From contig JAJXHK010000006.1 in NCBI GenBank assembly GCA_021639365.1, forward strand, positions 6,268-70,267: 64,000 nt of DNA. Reading direction: 5' to 3'. The stretch comes from Collinsella aerofaciens. Its GTDB lineage: Bacteria; Actinomycetota; Coriobacteriia; Coriobacteriales; Coriobacteriaceae. Shown piece by piece: positions 1 to 8,662 of the stretch (the stretch's first letter is position 1; each line of letters starts with the position of its first letter). The translations under genes and the position numbers were made by a program. The notes beneath the pieces were generated by a model that saw only the letters and a list, made by a program, of their open reading frames with translations, searched no databases and had not been told where the DNA came from.

Positions 1-2664
1 GGTTGGCTCGTCAACAACAAAGGCTTCCAGGAAGGTACGCCGGGCGAGCGCCTCTCGGGATGGGGCTACGAGTACCTCCAGACCCTCTCGTATTACACAA
101 AGGGCTGGCAATACGAATACGTCTCCGGCACCTTCACCGAGCTTATGGACATGCTCGAGGCGGGCGAAATCGACCTCATGCCCAACATCTCGTATTCACC
201 AGAACGCGAGCAAAAGCTGCTCTTTTCCTCGAACCCCGAGGGCACCGAGCGCTACTACATCTACGCCAAGCCCGATCGCGACGACCTTGCCAAGGGCGAC
301 CCCCAAGCGCTCCAAGGCCTTACCATCGGCTGCAACTCTGGCGTTATGCAAACCACCGTCGGCCAGCAGTGGCTCGCCGACGAAGGCGTCACCTGCACCT
401 ATAAAGAGATCAACACCGGCAGCGCCCTCTTTGAGGCGCTTGCAGACGGCGAGGTCGATGCCGTCATCATGAACGACACCATTTCGTCGCCCGATGCGTC
501 GCCCATGTTCTACGTAGGCTCGAGCGACTACTATTTTGCCGTTCCCAAAAGCCGCCCCGATTTGATGAATGACATCAATGCCGCCATGACGGCAATCGCC
601 CGCGTCAACCCACGCTATAACGACGAAGTCAAATCGAGCTATTCGGCCCAAAACAGCGGCTCATCATCGCTCACCGGCACCGAGACCTCCTGGCTCAAAG
701 CAAACGGCAACACCATCACGCTCGGCTATCTTAAAAACCAACTTCCCTACTGCACGCAAAATGGCGACGGCGAGATGGAAGGGTCGCTCGCCTCGCTTGC
801 AACGACGCTGCACGACAAGTTTGGCATTACGGTTACAACAGTCGCGATCTCAAATAACCAGCAAATGCTCAAAGCCCTTTCCAACGGAACCATCGATGTC
901 GCCCTGCCCCTGTTTCGCGACTACTGGCTTGCCGAACAGAAAGGGGTCATTCAGTCAAACCCGATGGGAACGGTTTCCCTAACCGCCATTCACAGCAGCA
1001 ACAACCTGAACAGCGACCTTAAGAAAATCGCTTGTATACAGGACGCGATCGTCAACCATTCTGAGCTCGAGAGCCTCTTCCCCGACGCAACGATAACCGA
1101 TTATCCGAATGGCAACGAGGCGCTCGAAGCCCTCAATAAGGGGGAGGCACGTTGCATCATTGTCCCCAGCACGCGCCTGAAAACCATCCGCGACACCTAC
1201 AACATCGAGGATTTCCAAACACAGGAGCTCACCGACGCGGCACAGCTATCGTGTTTGATTTCGCGCGGCAAGCCCGAGCTGTTGGGAATCATCAATAAGG
1301 GCATCGTCAATGCAGGCGAATCGCTCTCTGCAAGCAGTTATTCCCCCACATCGTACTCGGCGCAAGAATCGGATGCGTTCCGACTTCTCTACCGCAACCG
1401 CATCGTCATTGCGGCAGTCGTCATCTGCATTTTGCTCACCGGCATCGTCATCCTTGTCTGGTCGCTTCACCGCGCGCAGAAAGAACAGCAGAAAGCCGAT
1501 GCCGCCAACGCCGCTAAGACAGCATTCCTCACGCGCATGAGTCACGACATCCGCACGCCGCTCAACGGCATCCTGGGTCTTATCGAAATTGAGGAATTGA
1601 AAGACGGCGATATGCGAGTCGCCCGCGAAAGCCGCGCCAAGGCGCGTGTTGCCGCCAATCACCTGCTCTCGCTAATCAACGACATCCTCGAGATGGGCAA
1701 AATCGAGGACCGCAAGCTAACACTGGAACATGCTCCTTTTAACCTCAAAGAGCTCTGTGACGATGCGCTGGTGCTGTGCAAGCTCCGCGCGTCCGGTAAC
1801 GGTATCACAATGCAGGACAATAGCCTGCCGTACGCCACGGGGCCATACATGATCGGCAGTCCCACCCATATCCGACGGATCATAATCAACCTGCTAGACA
1901 ACAGTATTAAGTACAACAAGCGCGGCGGCTCCGTCACCTTTAGCTCACAGACCAAGCCACTCGATGATGGGCGCGCGCTCTTTTGCTTTAGCGTTTCGGA
2001 TACCGGCATTGGCATGGCTCCCGAGTTTTTAAAGCATATCTATGAGCCGTTTGCCCAGGAAGGTGACGATGCGCGCAGCAAGTTCCAGGGAACCGGCATG
2101 GGCATGCCAATCGTCAAGTCGCTTATTGAACTGATGGGCGGCACGATTGAGATTTCGAGTGAGGTTGGCGTGGGGAGTACGTTCAACGTCCAGATTCCGC
2201 TCGATATCGACAAGAACCCTCAGGCAAGAGAACGTGCGGACGGCCAGGCAAACAGCTGCTCGCTTGCCGGCATGAACGTCCTTTTGGCAGAAGATAACGA
2301 GCTCAATGCCGAGATTGCCCAGGCTCTGCTCGAAAGCGAGGGCATCGTCGTAACTCGCACCGCCGACGGCAACGAAACGATCAACCTATACGTTGGCCGT
2401 CCCGCGGGTAGCTTCGATGCGATTCTAATGGACATCATGATGCCGGGCATGGACGGCTACGAGGCAACCCGCGCGATTCGTCTGAGCGAGAAGGCCGATG
2501 CGGCCGATATCCCCATCATCGCGCTCACCGCCAACGCCTTTGCCGAGGATGCCCAGGCGGCACACGATGCCGGCATGAACGCTCACCTGCCCAAGCCGCT
2601 CGACTTTAACAAGCTCAAAAACATGCTCGCCCGCATCAAGAAATACGGATCCGTTTCGCTATAG
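1..2664 (+). CDS. Hybrid sensor histidine kinase with periplasmic solute-binding domains (5' partial)
   Basis: The reading frame is open from base 1, so the start lies outside the window. The visible order is the end of one SBP_bac_3-type domain, a second SBP_bac_3-like domain (from about nt 700), a single membrane segment (about nt 1402-1467, IVIAAVVICILLTGIVILVW), HisKA with the phospho-acceptor His in MSHDIRTPLNG (nt 1543-1545), a HATPase_c domain (DTGIGM, then GTGMGMPIV) and a C-terminal receiver whose phospho-Asp is in LMDIMMPGMDG (nt 2431-2433). The family senses small ligands, often amino acids, outside the membrane and passes phosphate to its own receiver. No DNA-binding output is fused, so the downstream partner is unknown. 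It ends 42 bases before the next gene, which is on the same strand. Confidence 0.93.
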   Translation, partial: GWLVNNKGFQEGTPGERLSGWGYEYLQTLSYYTKGWQYEYVSGTFTELMDMLEAGEIDLMPNISYSPEREQKLLFSSNPEGTERYYIYAKPDRDDLAKGDPQALQGLTIGCNSGVMQTTVGQQWLADEGVTCTYKEINTGSALFEALADGEVDAVIMNDTISSPDASPMFYVGSSDYYFAVPKSRPDLMNDINAAMTAIARVNPRYNDEVKSSYSAQNSGSSSLTGTETSWLKANGNTITLGYLKNQLPYCTQNGDGEMEGSLASLATTLHDKFGITVTTVAISNNQQMLKALSNGTIDVALPLFRDYWLAEQKGVIQSNPMGTVSLTAIHSSNNLNSDLKKIACIQDAIVNHSELESLFPDATITDYPNGNEALEALNKGEARCIIVPSTRLKTIRDTYNIEDFQTQELTDAAQLSCLISRGKPELLGIINKGIVNAGESLSASSYSPTSYSAQESDAFRLLYRNRIVIAAVVICILLTGIVILVWSLHRAQKEQQKADAANAAKTAFLTRMSHDIRTPLNGILGLIEIEELKDGDMRVARESRAKARVAANHLLSLINDILEMGKIEDRKLTLEHAPFNLKELCDDALVLCKLRASGNGITMQDNSLPYATGPYMIGSPTHIRRIIINLLDNSIKYNKRGGSVTFSSQTKPLDDGRALFCFSVSDTGIGMAPEFLKHIYEPFAQEGDDARSKFQGTGMGMPIVKSLIELMGGTIEISSEVGVGSTFNVQIPLDIDKNPQARERADGQANSCSLAGMNVLLAEDNELNAEIAQALLESEGIVVTRTADGNETINLYVGRPAGSFDAILMDIMMPGMDGYEATRAIRLSEKADAADIPIIALTANAFAEDAQAAHDAGMNAHLPKPLDFNKLKNMLARIKKYGSVSL

Positions 2665-2706
2665 TTTGTGCTCAACCACCATGCACGGCCAGAAAGGAAA
2701 CCAACG

Positions 2707-3186
2707 ATGTTTAGGCCCTTACGTCGAAAGAAACGCGCCATCACCGACGAGGAAGCGCGCGAGTTGCTCGCCACCTGCAAGCGCGGCGTCTTTGCCGTCA
2801 ACGGCGACGATGGCTACCCGTACGCCATTCCCGTCAACTACTTCTTCGACGCCGAGCACGACAAGATTTATTTCCATGGCGCCAAAGCCGGCCACAAGGT
2901 CGACGCACTCAAGCGCGATGACAAGATCTGCTTTACCGTTTACGGCAACGAGTGGTACAAGGACGATGACTGGGCTCCCTACGTTATGAGTACCGTGGTC
3001 TTTGGCCGTTGTCGCCTGGTAGATGAGGCGCCTGCGTTTATCGAGGATAAAGTCCGCCAGCTCGCGCTTAAGTACTACCCTTCTGCCGATGAAGTCGAGG
3101 AAGAAATCGCCAAAGACATCAAGGGCGTCCAACTCTACGAGATTTCGATTGAGCATCTTTGCGGCAAGCAGATTCACGAAAAGTAA
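2707..3186 (+). CDS. Pyridoxamine 5'-phosphate oxidase-family flavoprotein (NimA-like)
   Basis: The 159-aa product has the split-barrel flavin-binding fold of small PPOX/NimA-like proteins: an N-terminal GVFAVNGDDGYPYAIPVNYF strand pair, then KIYFHGAKAGHKVDAL and ICFTVYGNEW. Family members bind FMN or a related flavin and reduce small substrates; nitroimidazole reduction is known for some relatives, but the substrate here cannot be read from sequence. The ATG at 2707 was chosen over an upstream in-frame start (2668) because AGAAAGGA lies just before it and homologues begin near this point. It follows the hybrid kinase closely and ends before a strong bidirectional hairpin. Confidence 0.85.
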   Translation: MFRPLRRKKRAITDEEARELLATCKRGVFAVNGDDGYPYAIPVNYFFDAEHDKIYFHGAKAGHKVDALKRDDKICFTVYGNEWYKDDDWAPYVMSTVVFGRCRLVDEAPAFIEDKVRQLALKYYPSADEVEEEIAKDIKGVQLYEISIEHLCGKQIHEK

Positions 3187-3213
3187 GCCCCTCAGCAAGC
3201 CTCATCAATAGCA

Positions 3214-3253
3214 ATATGGCCCGGTTCCAACCCACCTTGGAACCGGGCCATAT
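3214..3253. terminator. Bidirectional terminator hairpin between convergent genes
   Basis: A perfect 17-bp stem (ATATGGCCCGGTTCCAA, 3214-3230, pairing with 3237-3253) encloses a 6-nt loop. It sits between two convergent genes and can serve both. There is no long T-run on either side. Confidence 0.7.
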
Positions 3254-3255
3254 GC

Positions 3256-5448
3256 TTATGAAGCGTCGGCGGCTATGTGCGCAAGCGCCTCAACGAGCTC
3301 CTGCGAACTCACTGGTTTACTCAGGTGCGCGTTCATGCCCGCCTCACGCGAAAGCCTGCGATCGTCGGCAAAGGCGTTGGCGCTCACGGTGATAATCGGC
3401 GTGGTCGCGGCATCCTCGCGATCGAGCGCTCGAATCCGACGCGTGGCCTCAAGGCCATCGATACCGGGCATCATGATATCCATCAACACCACGTCGTACT
3501 CGTGCGGCGCGCTCGCGGCAAACATCTCGACGGCAGACTCACCATCCTTAGCATGCGTCACGACGGCACCGGCGCGGGCGAGCGTAAACTGTGCGATCTC
3601 GGCATTCAGGTCGTTATCCTCTACGAGCAAAACGCGCAAGCCCTGGAGCGCATCGCCGTCGCCCGCATTCACGCGCACTGCCTGAGGAATCTCGGAGCAC
3701 TTGCACTTCTCAAACGGCAGACGGATGGTAAACGTCGTCCCCTGCCCCAAGATGCTCGAAAAGCTCATGGTTCCGCCCATAAGCTCGACCAACTGTTTGG
3801 CAATAGGCGCACCCAGGCCAGTTCCCGATGAAGCGCCTTCCACCTGCTGCTCCTCGCGACAAAACGGCTCGTAGAGGTGCTGTTGAAACTCCTCACTCAT
3901 GCCAATACCGTTATCGGCAATCGTGTATTCATAGACAGGAACGCCATCCGCTGGCTCCACCTCGCGGCACGCCAGGCGAACATAACCGCCCCGGCGATTG
4001 TACTTGACGGCATTGCCGGCAATATTGAGCAACAAGCGTTTGAGGTGCGTCACGCTCACCCGCGCATAGGGATGATTAAGCGTCTGCTGATCGCAGATAA
4101 TTGTCACCAGGCGCTCCTCGGCCTGGCGCTCCAGAATATCGCGCACCTCGTGGTTGAGGGTCACCAAATTTGTGGGAACAAGCTCCAGGTCGACCTGCCC
4201 GCTCTCCAGGCGACTCATATCGAGCGCCTCATTCGCAAGGTCGAGCAGCAGTCCCGATGCCGTCCAGATCTTTGAACGACACTCGGTCTGCTTTTGCAGA
4301 TCGTCCGCATTGGCATCGCCAACCTCAACCATACCGCGGATGCCGTTGATGGGCGTGCGCAGATCGTGGCTCATGCGACGCAGGAACTCCGTCTTTGCCG
4401 AGTTGGCAGACGAGGCCTCACGCGCCGCCTTTGCCAGCTTGTCGCCATAGTCGCGCTCCTGCTGCAGCAAGTCCGTCAAACGTCGACGATCAGCGCGGCG
4501 ACGCACCATCACAACAGTGGCTACAACACCGCTGTAGAGCACCAGCACGCCGGCAGAGACAGCCGCGACAACCTCAAAGTAGCGCTGCGCCGAGGCATAG
4601 GTGTACACGTAGAATTTTTGCGCTTTGCCGTATGTGCCCAAATACCACTCGCCGTTGACGTTGACCAGTCGGACTTTGCCGGGCAGGCATCGATCCTTAA
4701 TTTCGTCGACAATAATGGCGTCCGTCGCGGGCAGGTCGAACACGCCCAATACGGTGGGTTCGACGGCATTGGTCGCAACGACCTTGCCATCGTTTTCGAT
4801 CACGATATTGCCGCTATCGATGGTTTCATAGCCTTCGAGCAGGCTCTGCAGTTTGAGTGTATTGCTTGCAACTGCCTTCGCGCTCTGATGCCTTACCGCG
4901 ATAACGATACCCTCGCCATCCTGCCGAGTCACGCAACCGATGTCTGCAACCGAATCATCCGCAAGCGTAATACGATCGGTATAGGACTTAAGCGGATGGG
5001 TTGCCACCTCCAGCACGGGCGCTTCTTTGAGATACGTAGCAAGCGATTCGTAGCCCACGCCATCCGTCGAGGACTCGGACATCAAGTTGCCCGATGCGTC
5101 CGTCACGATCAGTGCGCTCACGTTGAACTGGTCAGCATATTGCTCCAGCGCGGCGTTATCCACCGATCCGTCGCGCTCCGTATCGCGCGCCACCTCTCCG
5201 GCGATCTCCATAACGCGAATCAGGTTTTTGGTCGTATAAGCGCTATTGAACGCATCGTAGGAAAGGCTCTGCGTCGCCACGTAATCGACAACGTCGGCAA
5301 AGCGCTGCTCGGCCTGGGCTGTCGTGTACCCGTAGCTCATCATGCCGGCGACAACCGAGAGCGCTATACCCACCAGGGCGGCAAGGAGCCATACCCAGGT
5401 CGAATGATTGCCCCGCTCCTGAGCGGTGTAGTCGGGCGCATCGATCAC
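3256..5448 (-). CDS. Hybrid sensor histidine kinase/response regulator
   Basis: The 730-aa membrane kinase has a first transmembrane segment at about residues 18-40, an extracytoplasmic sensor region of roughly 245 residues (Cache-like in layout), a second membrane segment at about 291-315, HisKA with His361 in MSHDLRTPING, a HATPase_c domain (NAVKYNRRGG, DNGIGMSEEF, GTGLGAPIA) and a C-terminal receiver with Asp657 in LMDIMMPGIDG. Its start overlaps the stop of the upstream binding lipoprotein by 4 nt (ATGA), so the two are translationally coupled. The likely role is to read occupancy of that lipoprotein or a related ligand. Kinase and receiver closely resemble those of the kinase at 1-2664, suggesting paralogues. 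No DNA-binding output is encoded nearby. Confidence 0.93.
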   Translation of the reverse strand: MIDAPDYTAQERGNHSTWVWLLAALVGIALSVVAGMMSYGYTTAQAEQRFADVVDYVATQSLSYDAFNSAYTTKNLIRVMEIAGEVARDTERDGSVDNAALEQYADQFNVSALIVTDASGNLMSESSTDGVGYESLATYLKEAPVLEVATHPLKSYTDRITLADDSVADIGCVTRQDGEGIVIAVRHQSAKAVASNTLKLQSLLEGYETIDSGNIVIENDGKVVATNAVEPTVLGVFDLPATDAIIVDEIKDRCLPGKVRLVNVNGEWYLGTYGKAQKFYVYTYASAQRYFEVVAAVSAGVLVLYSGVVATVVMVRRRADRRRLTDLLQQERDYGDKLAKAAREASSANSAKTEFLRRMSHDLRTPINGIRGMVEVGDANADDLQKQTECRSKIWTASGLLLDLANEALDMSRLESGQVDLELVPTNLVTLNHEVRDILERQAEERLVTIICDQQTLNHPYARVSVTHLKRLLLNIAGNAVKYNRRGGYVRLACREVEPADGVPVYEYTIADNGIGMSEEFQQHLYEPFCREEQQVEGASSGTGLGAPIAKQLVELMGGTMSFSSILGQGTTFTIRLPFEKCKCSEIPQAVRVNAGDGDALQGLRVLLVEDNDLNAEIAQFTLARAGAVVTHAKDGESAVEMFAASAPHEYDVVLMDIMMPGIDGLEATRRIRALDREDAATTPIITVSANAFADDRRLSREAGMNAHLSKPVSSQELVEALAHIAADAS

Positions 5449-6314
5449 GACAGGCCCTCCATATTCAAAAATGGTGAGGGGTCATCAAAGTACTTTGACA
5501 CCAGGCGTTCCATGGTGCCATCGGCAAGCATTTCTTGGTAGGCATGGGTGAGTTTAGCGTCGATACCGCGCGTGTCGTTGATATCGAAAGCGGTGCCCAA
5601 ACCAACCTCCAACAGCGGCTCGTTCAGAATGCGATACGTCACGCCATAGTCTTTTTCATAGGTGAGCAGCGAGGACTCATGTGCGGCGATAGCGTCGACC
5701 AGGCCCTCGACGAGCGCCGGGTTCAGGTATGAGCGGTCCGAGAAGCTGTAGAGCTCCTTGATTTGCAGAACCTTTTCATTGGTACGGTTGAGCAAAATGT
5801 CCTCGGGCTTGGTGGTGGACTGCACCCCCACGACCCTGCCCTCAAGATCGGCGAGCGTGTAGATGTCGCTTTCGGGATTGACCGCGACCACCTGGCGGCT
5901 CGCAAGGTACGGACCGGCCCAGCGATACTCGCTTTCGCGACCCGTCATACTAAAGCTACCCATGACACAATCGAGCTCGCCGCTCGCCAGCAGCTCTTTC
6001 TTCTTTTCCCAGTCGATCAGCTGGTATTTTGGCTTGTAACCAATGCGGGCCAAAGCCTCGGTCAATATCTCGACATCCAGGCCAACGATATCGCCGTACT
6101 CATCGGTATACACAAACGGTGGATAGAGGTCGCTTCCGACGTTGAGCGTCTTAAGGTCGTCGTCTTTGACTTGCGAGGCGTCCAGTTCTTCTAATGCAGA
6201 CGTCGAGGCTCCGTCATTCGACCCGGAACAGCCGGCTATCGCTACGACAAAGGCACACGCTACCGCAAGCGCACCAAACAACGATATGGCAACCGAGCGG
6301 CGAGGTCTTTTCAT
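5445..6314 (-). CDS. Substrate-binding lipoprotein, SBP_bac_3 (amino-acid type)
   Basis: The 289-aa lipoprotein has basic residues (KRPRRS), a hydrophobic stretch and a lipobox AIAGC with Cys29, followed by a Ser/Gly-rich spacer and a solute-binding domain (LNVGSDLYPPFVYTDEYG, then DVEILTEALARIGY). The family binds polar amino acids or similar ligands outside the membrane. The ATG at 6314 is preferred over 6365 because GGAG lies 5 nt upstream and the signal peptide starts there. No ABC permease or ATPase is adjacent; instead the gene is coupled by a 4-nt overlap to a hybrid kinase, so it is probably a sensory accessory rather than a transporter part. That role is inference. Confidence 0.88.
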   Translation of the reverse strand: MKRPRRSVAISLFGALAVACAFVVAIAGCSGSNDGASTSALEELDASQVKDDDLKTLNVGSDLYPPFVYTDEYGDIVGLDVEILTEALARIGYKPKYQLIDWEKKKELLASGELDCVMGSFSMTGRESEYRWAGPYLASRQVVAVNPESDIYTLADLEGRVVGVQSTTKPEDILLNRTNEKVLQIKELYSFSDRSYLNPALVEGLVDAIAAHESSLLTYEKDYGVTYRILNEPLLEVGLGTAFDINDTRGIDAKLTHAYQEMLADGTMERLVSKYFDDPSPFLNMEGLS

Positions 6315-6408
6315 CGAGCTCCAGACGATCCTGCTTACAGACTGAAATGCTAGAAATAATAGCAAATGAAACCACTCGAGCGCCCAATGGTTACAGACGC
6401 TTTACCCT

Positions 6409-6444
6409 GCGGGGCCTTCTAGCCGACTTGGCAGAAGGCCCCGC
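6409..6444 (-). terminator. Terminator hairpin after the aminotransferase gene
   Basis: A 12-bp stem (GCGGGGCCTTCT, 6409-6420, with AGAAGGCCCCGC, 6433-6444) with a 12-nt loop lies just beyond the stop of the minus-strand gene at 6458. Confidence 0.7.
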
Positions 6445-6457
6445 ATGCAGCGCACAC

Positions 6458-7672
6458 TTACCGTGCGTTAAAAACGTAGCGGTCCAGGCGGTCGCACGCT
6501 TCCCTTACGCGCGAAAGGGGCAGTGCCAGATTCACGCGAATGTGGCAGGGCCCGTGGAACGGGCGGCCGTCCTGATACCCCACGCCCACACGAGCGCCCT
6601 CGTCGAGCAGCCACTGAATATCGCGGCCATGCTCGCGGCACCACTCGGTGCAGTCCAGAAACACCATGTAGGTGCCCTGCGGACGCGAATAGGACACGCC
6701 CGCAAAATGCTTGTCCACGTAATTGCAGAAGTAGTCGATATTGCCGGCAAGCACCTGGTTGAGCTCGTCCACCCACTCGTAGCCTTGCGGCTGGTAGGCA
6801 CCGATAAGCGCATGCATGGAGAGGACGTTCATCTCGTTGTAGTGAGTCTTGTTGGACACGGTGCACACGCGGTCGCGCAGCGTCTCGTTATAGATGATGT
6901 GGTAGCTGCCGACCAGGCCCGCCAGGTTGAACGTCTTGCTGGGCGCGTAGAGGGCAACCGTGCGCATGCGGGCATCCTCGCTCACCGACTGCGTCGGGAT
7001 ATGCTTGTGACCCGGCAGGATGATATCGGACCAAATCTCGTCCGAGATCACCACGCAATCGTGCTGGCGATAGATATCCATGGCGCGCTCGATCTCGTCG
7101 CGCTCCCATACGCGGCCGCAGGGATTGTGCGGCGAGCAGAACACCGCGGCATGGATGTGGTTTTGGGCGAGCTTGCGCTCCATGTCCTCAAAGTCCATAC
7201 GCCACACGCCCTGGTCGTCGAGTTTAAGCGGGCTGTGGACAATGCGATAGCCCGCGGCCTCGATGGACTTGGTAAAGCCGATATAGGTGGGACTGTGGAC
7301 CAGCACCGCATCGCCCGGCTGGACATATGCGCGCAACGTCGACACGACACCGCCCAGTACGCCGTTTTCGTAGCCGATATGCTCCGGTGCCAAGTCCTCA
7401 ACGCCATTGCGACGGCTCTGCCATTCGATGATGCGGTCGAAGTACTCGGGACGCGGATTGAAATAGCCAAACATGGGGTGCTGGGCGCGCTGAATGATGT
7501 ACTCCTGGACCGTGGGCACCGTGGCAAAGTTCATGTCCGCCACCCACATGGGAATGCGGTCGAAGCCCTCGTCGGGTGCGTTCGGAGCCATGCCGGGAAT
7601 CTCGTCCCAGGAGTCAACGGCGATGGCGTCCATGCCGTGGCGGTCGATAAGCGAAGTAAAGTCGTATTTCAT
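6458..7672 (-). CDS. MalY/PatB-family PLP-dependent aminotransferase / C-S lyase
   Basis: The 404-aa fold-type I PLP enzyme shows the MalY/PatB signature PMWVADMNFA near residues 41-50, SPHNPCGRVW near 180-189, VISDEIWSDI near 208-217 and the PLP lysine K246 in YAPSKTFNLAG. Characterised relatives cleave cystathionine or cysteine to a thiol, pyruvate and ammonia, and some also act as aminotransferases or as regulators (E. coli MalY). The length is normal and no key residue is missing. It appears monocistronic: it is followed by its own terminator and separated from the next upstream gene by 112 bases. Which reaction dominates cannot be told from sequence. Confidence 0.9.
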   Translation of the reverse strand: MKYDFTSLIDRHGMDAIAVDSWDEIPGMAPNAPDEGFDRIPMWVADMNFATVPTVQEYIIQRAQHPMFGYFNPRPEYFDRIIEWQSRRNGVEDLAPEHIGYENGVLGGVVSTLRAYVQPGDAVLVHSPTYIGFTKSIEAAGYRIVHSPLKLDDQGVWRMDFEDMERKLAQNHIHAAVFCSPHNPCGRVWERDEIERAMDIYRQHDCVVISDEIWSDIILPGHKHIPTQSVSEDARMRTVALYAPSKTFNLAGLVGSYHIIYNETLRDRVCTVSNKTHYNEMNVLSMHALIGAYQPQGYEWVDELNQVLAGNIDYFCNYVDKHFAGVSYSRPQGTYMVFLDCTEWCREHGRDIQWLLDEGARVGVGYQDGRPFHGPCHIRVNLALPLSRVREACDRLDRYVFNAR

Positions 7673-7784
7673 GCTGAGCTCCCATGCAAAGCGGATTGTT
7701 TTGGTAGGCGTTATTGTCCACCAGCATGGGCGGTTTTGGCATGGGGTTTGGCTCTTAATTTGACGGGTGCGGACGAATGGCTGG

Positions 7785-8531
7785 TTAGTCTCGCGCGTCG
7801 GTGATGGCGACCACCGTTAGCCTGGTTCCGTCAACGGTAAAAGACACGTCGAGTCCGGCGTATGCCAAGTGATAAACGCGGTTTGGCTCGTGCTTGCTGC
7901 CTGCGCGGCGCGGATCTTGGCGAAGGACCTCGACCAGGCCGGGGAGCTTTGCGGGCGGGACCATGTCCTGCAGCGTTTGCGGGAGCTCGACATCGAGCTT
8001 TTGCCACGGCGCATCCTCAATCCAGCCACCAGTCGCATCCGGGTGACAGTCTGCAAACGGAATGTAGGGCTTGATGTCATAGATGGGCGTGCCGTCGCGC
8101 AGATCGGCCCCCAGCACATGGATGATGGGGCCATCGTCGGTAAGCTCGACGCGGTCGAGCTTGACGCAGGTGAGCCCGATGGGATTAGGGCGAAACGGAC
8201 TGCGCGTGGCAAAGACGCCCACACGCTCGGCTCCGCCCAGACGCGGCGGACGCACGGTTTTCGACCACTTGGCATTAGTTCCGGACCTGTCCTGCGACTT
8301 GGCATCGGCAGCTATGTCCTTAGCCGTGCCGCCGGGCGTGCCGTTTTCAAAACGCCACAGCAGCCATAGGTGAGAGAAGGAGTCCAGGCCCTCAACCGCT
8401 GCATTGGAGGCAAATTCCGGCTCAAATACGATACGTCCCTGCAGATGAGGCGCCAAAAAACTGTTGCGCGGAATGCCGAACTTCTGCGGCAGGTCGGTAT
8501 GTATGTGTGCAATAGGTTCCATGCCGGTCAT
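7785..8531 (-). CDS. trmO: tRNA (N6-threonylcarbamoyladenosine(37)-N6)-methyltransferase TrmO
   Basis: The protein has the TsaA/TrmO beta-barrel: an IAHIHTDLPQKFGIPRNS start, GLDSFSHLWLLWRF, the strongly conserved RSPFRPNPIGLT, and a DIKPYIPFAD block typical of TrmO. The enzyme uses S-adenosylmethionine to methylate t6A at position 37 of certain ANN-decoding tRNAs. About 70 C-terminal residues (RRAGSKHEPNRVYHLAYAG and beyond) form the usual extension. No strong ribosome-binding site is visible; starts at 8531 (MTG) and 8522 (MEP) are both possible, and longer upstream frames look non-homologous. It is divergent from the HTH/TipAS regulator. Confidence 0.9.
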   Translation of the reverse strand: MTGMEPIAHIHTDLPQKFGIPRNSFLAPHLQGRIVFEPEFASNAAVEGLDSFSHLWLLWRFENGTPGGTAKDIAADAKSQDRSGTNAKWSKTVRPPRLGGAERVGVFATRSPFRPNPIGLTCVKLDRVELTDDGPIIHVLGADLRDGTPIYDIKPYIPFADCHPDATGGWIEDAPWQKLDVELPQTLQDMVPPAKLPGLVEVLRQDPRRAGSKHEPNRVYHLAYAGLDVSFTVDGTRLTVVAITDARD

Positions 8532-8603
8532 TGTACGGCATGGGGGCGTGGGGTGTTGCACGCAATTCTTTATCGCGGTCCCTGTCGTGCAACCAACAGT
8601 TGC

Positions 8604-8632
8604 TTGGAAGGGCACCAGCCGCCGCGTATGCT
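8604..8632 (+). promoter_or_regulatory. Putative sigma-70-type promoter
   Basis: TTGGAA (8604-8609), a 17-nt spacer and TATGCT (8627-8632) precede the regulator start at 8663. The same pair of hexamers with the same spacing occurs before the topoisomerase operon (33763-33791). Confidence 0.5.
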
Positions 8633-8662
8633 TAAGCCATCAACCAGCAGAAAGGAGCCGTT

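Noticed and set aside
4294..5541. A 415-codon open frame on the plus strand
   Set aside because: Antisense to the hybrid kinase; His/Arg-rich with no recognisable domain.
6194..7804. A 536-codon open frame on the plus strand
   Set aside because: Antisense to the MalY/PatB aminotransferase gene, which has all family motifs; no domain recognised in the opposite frame.
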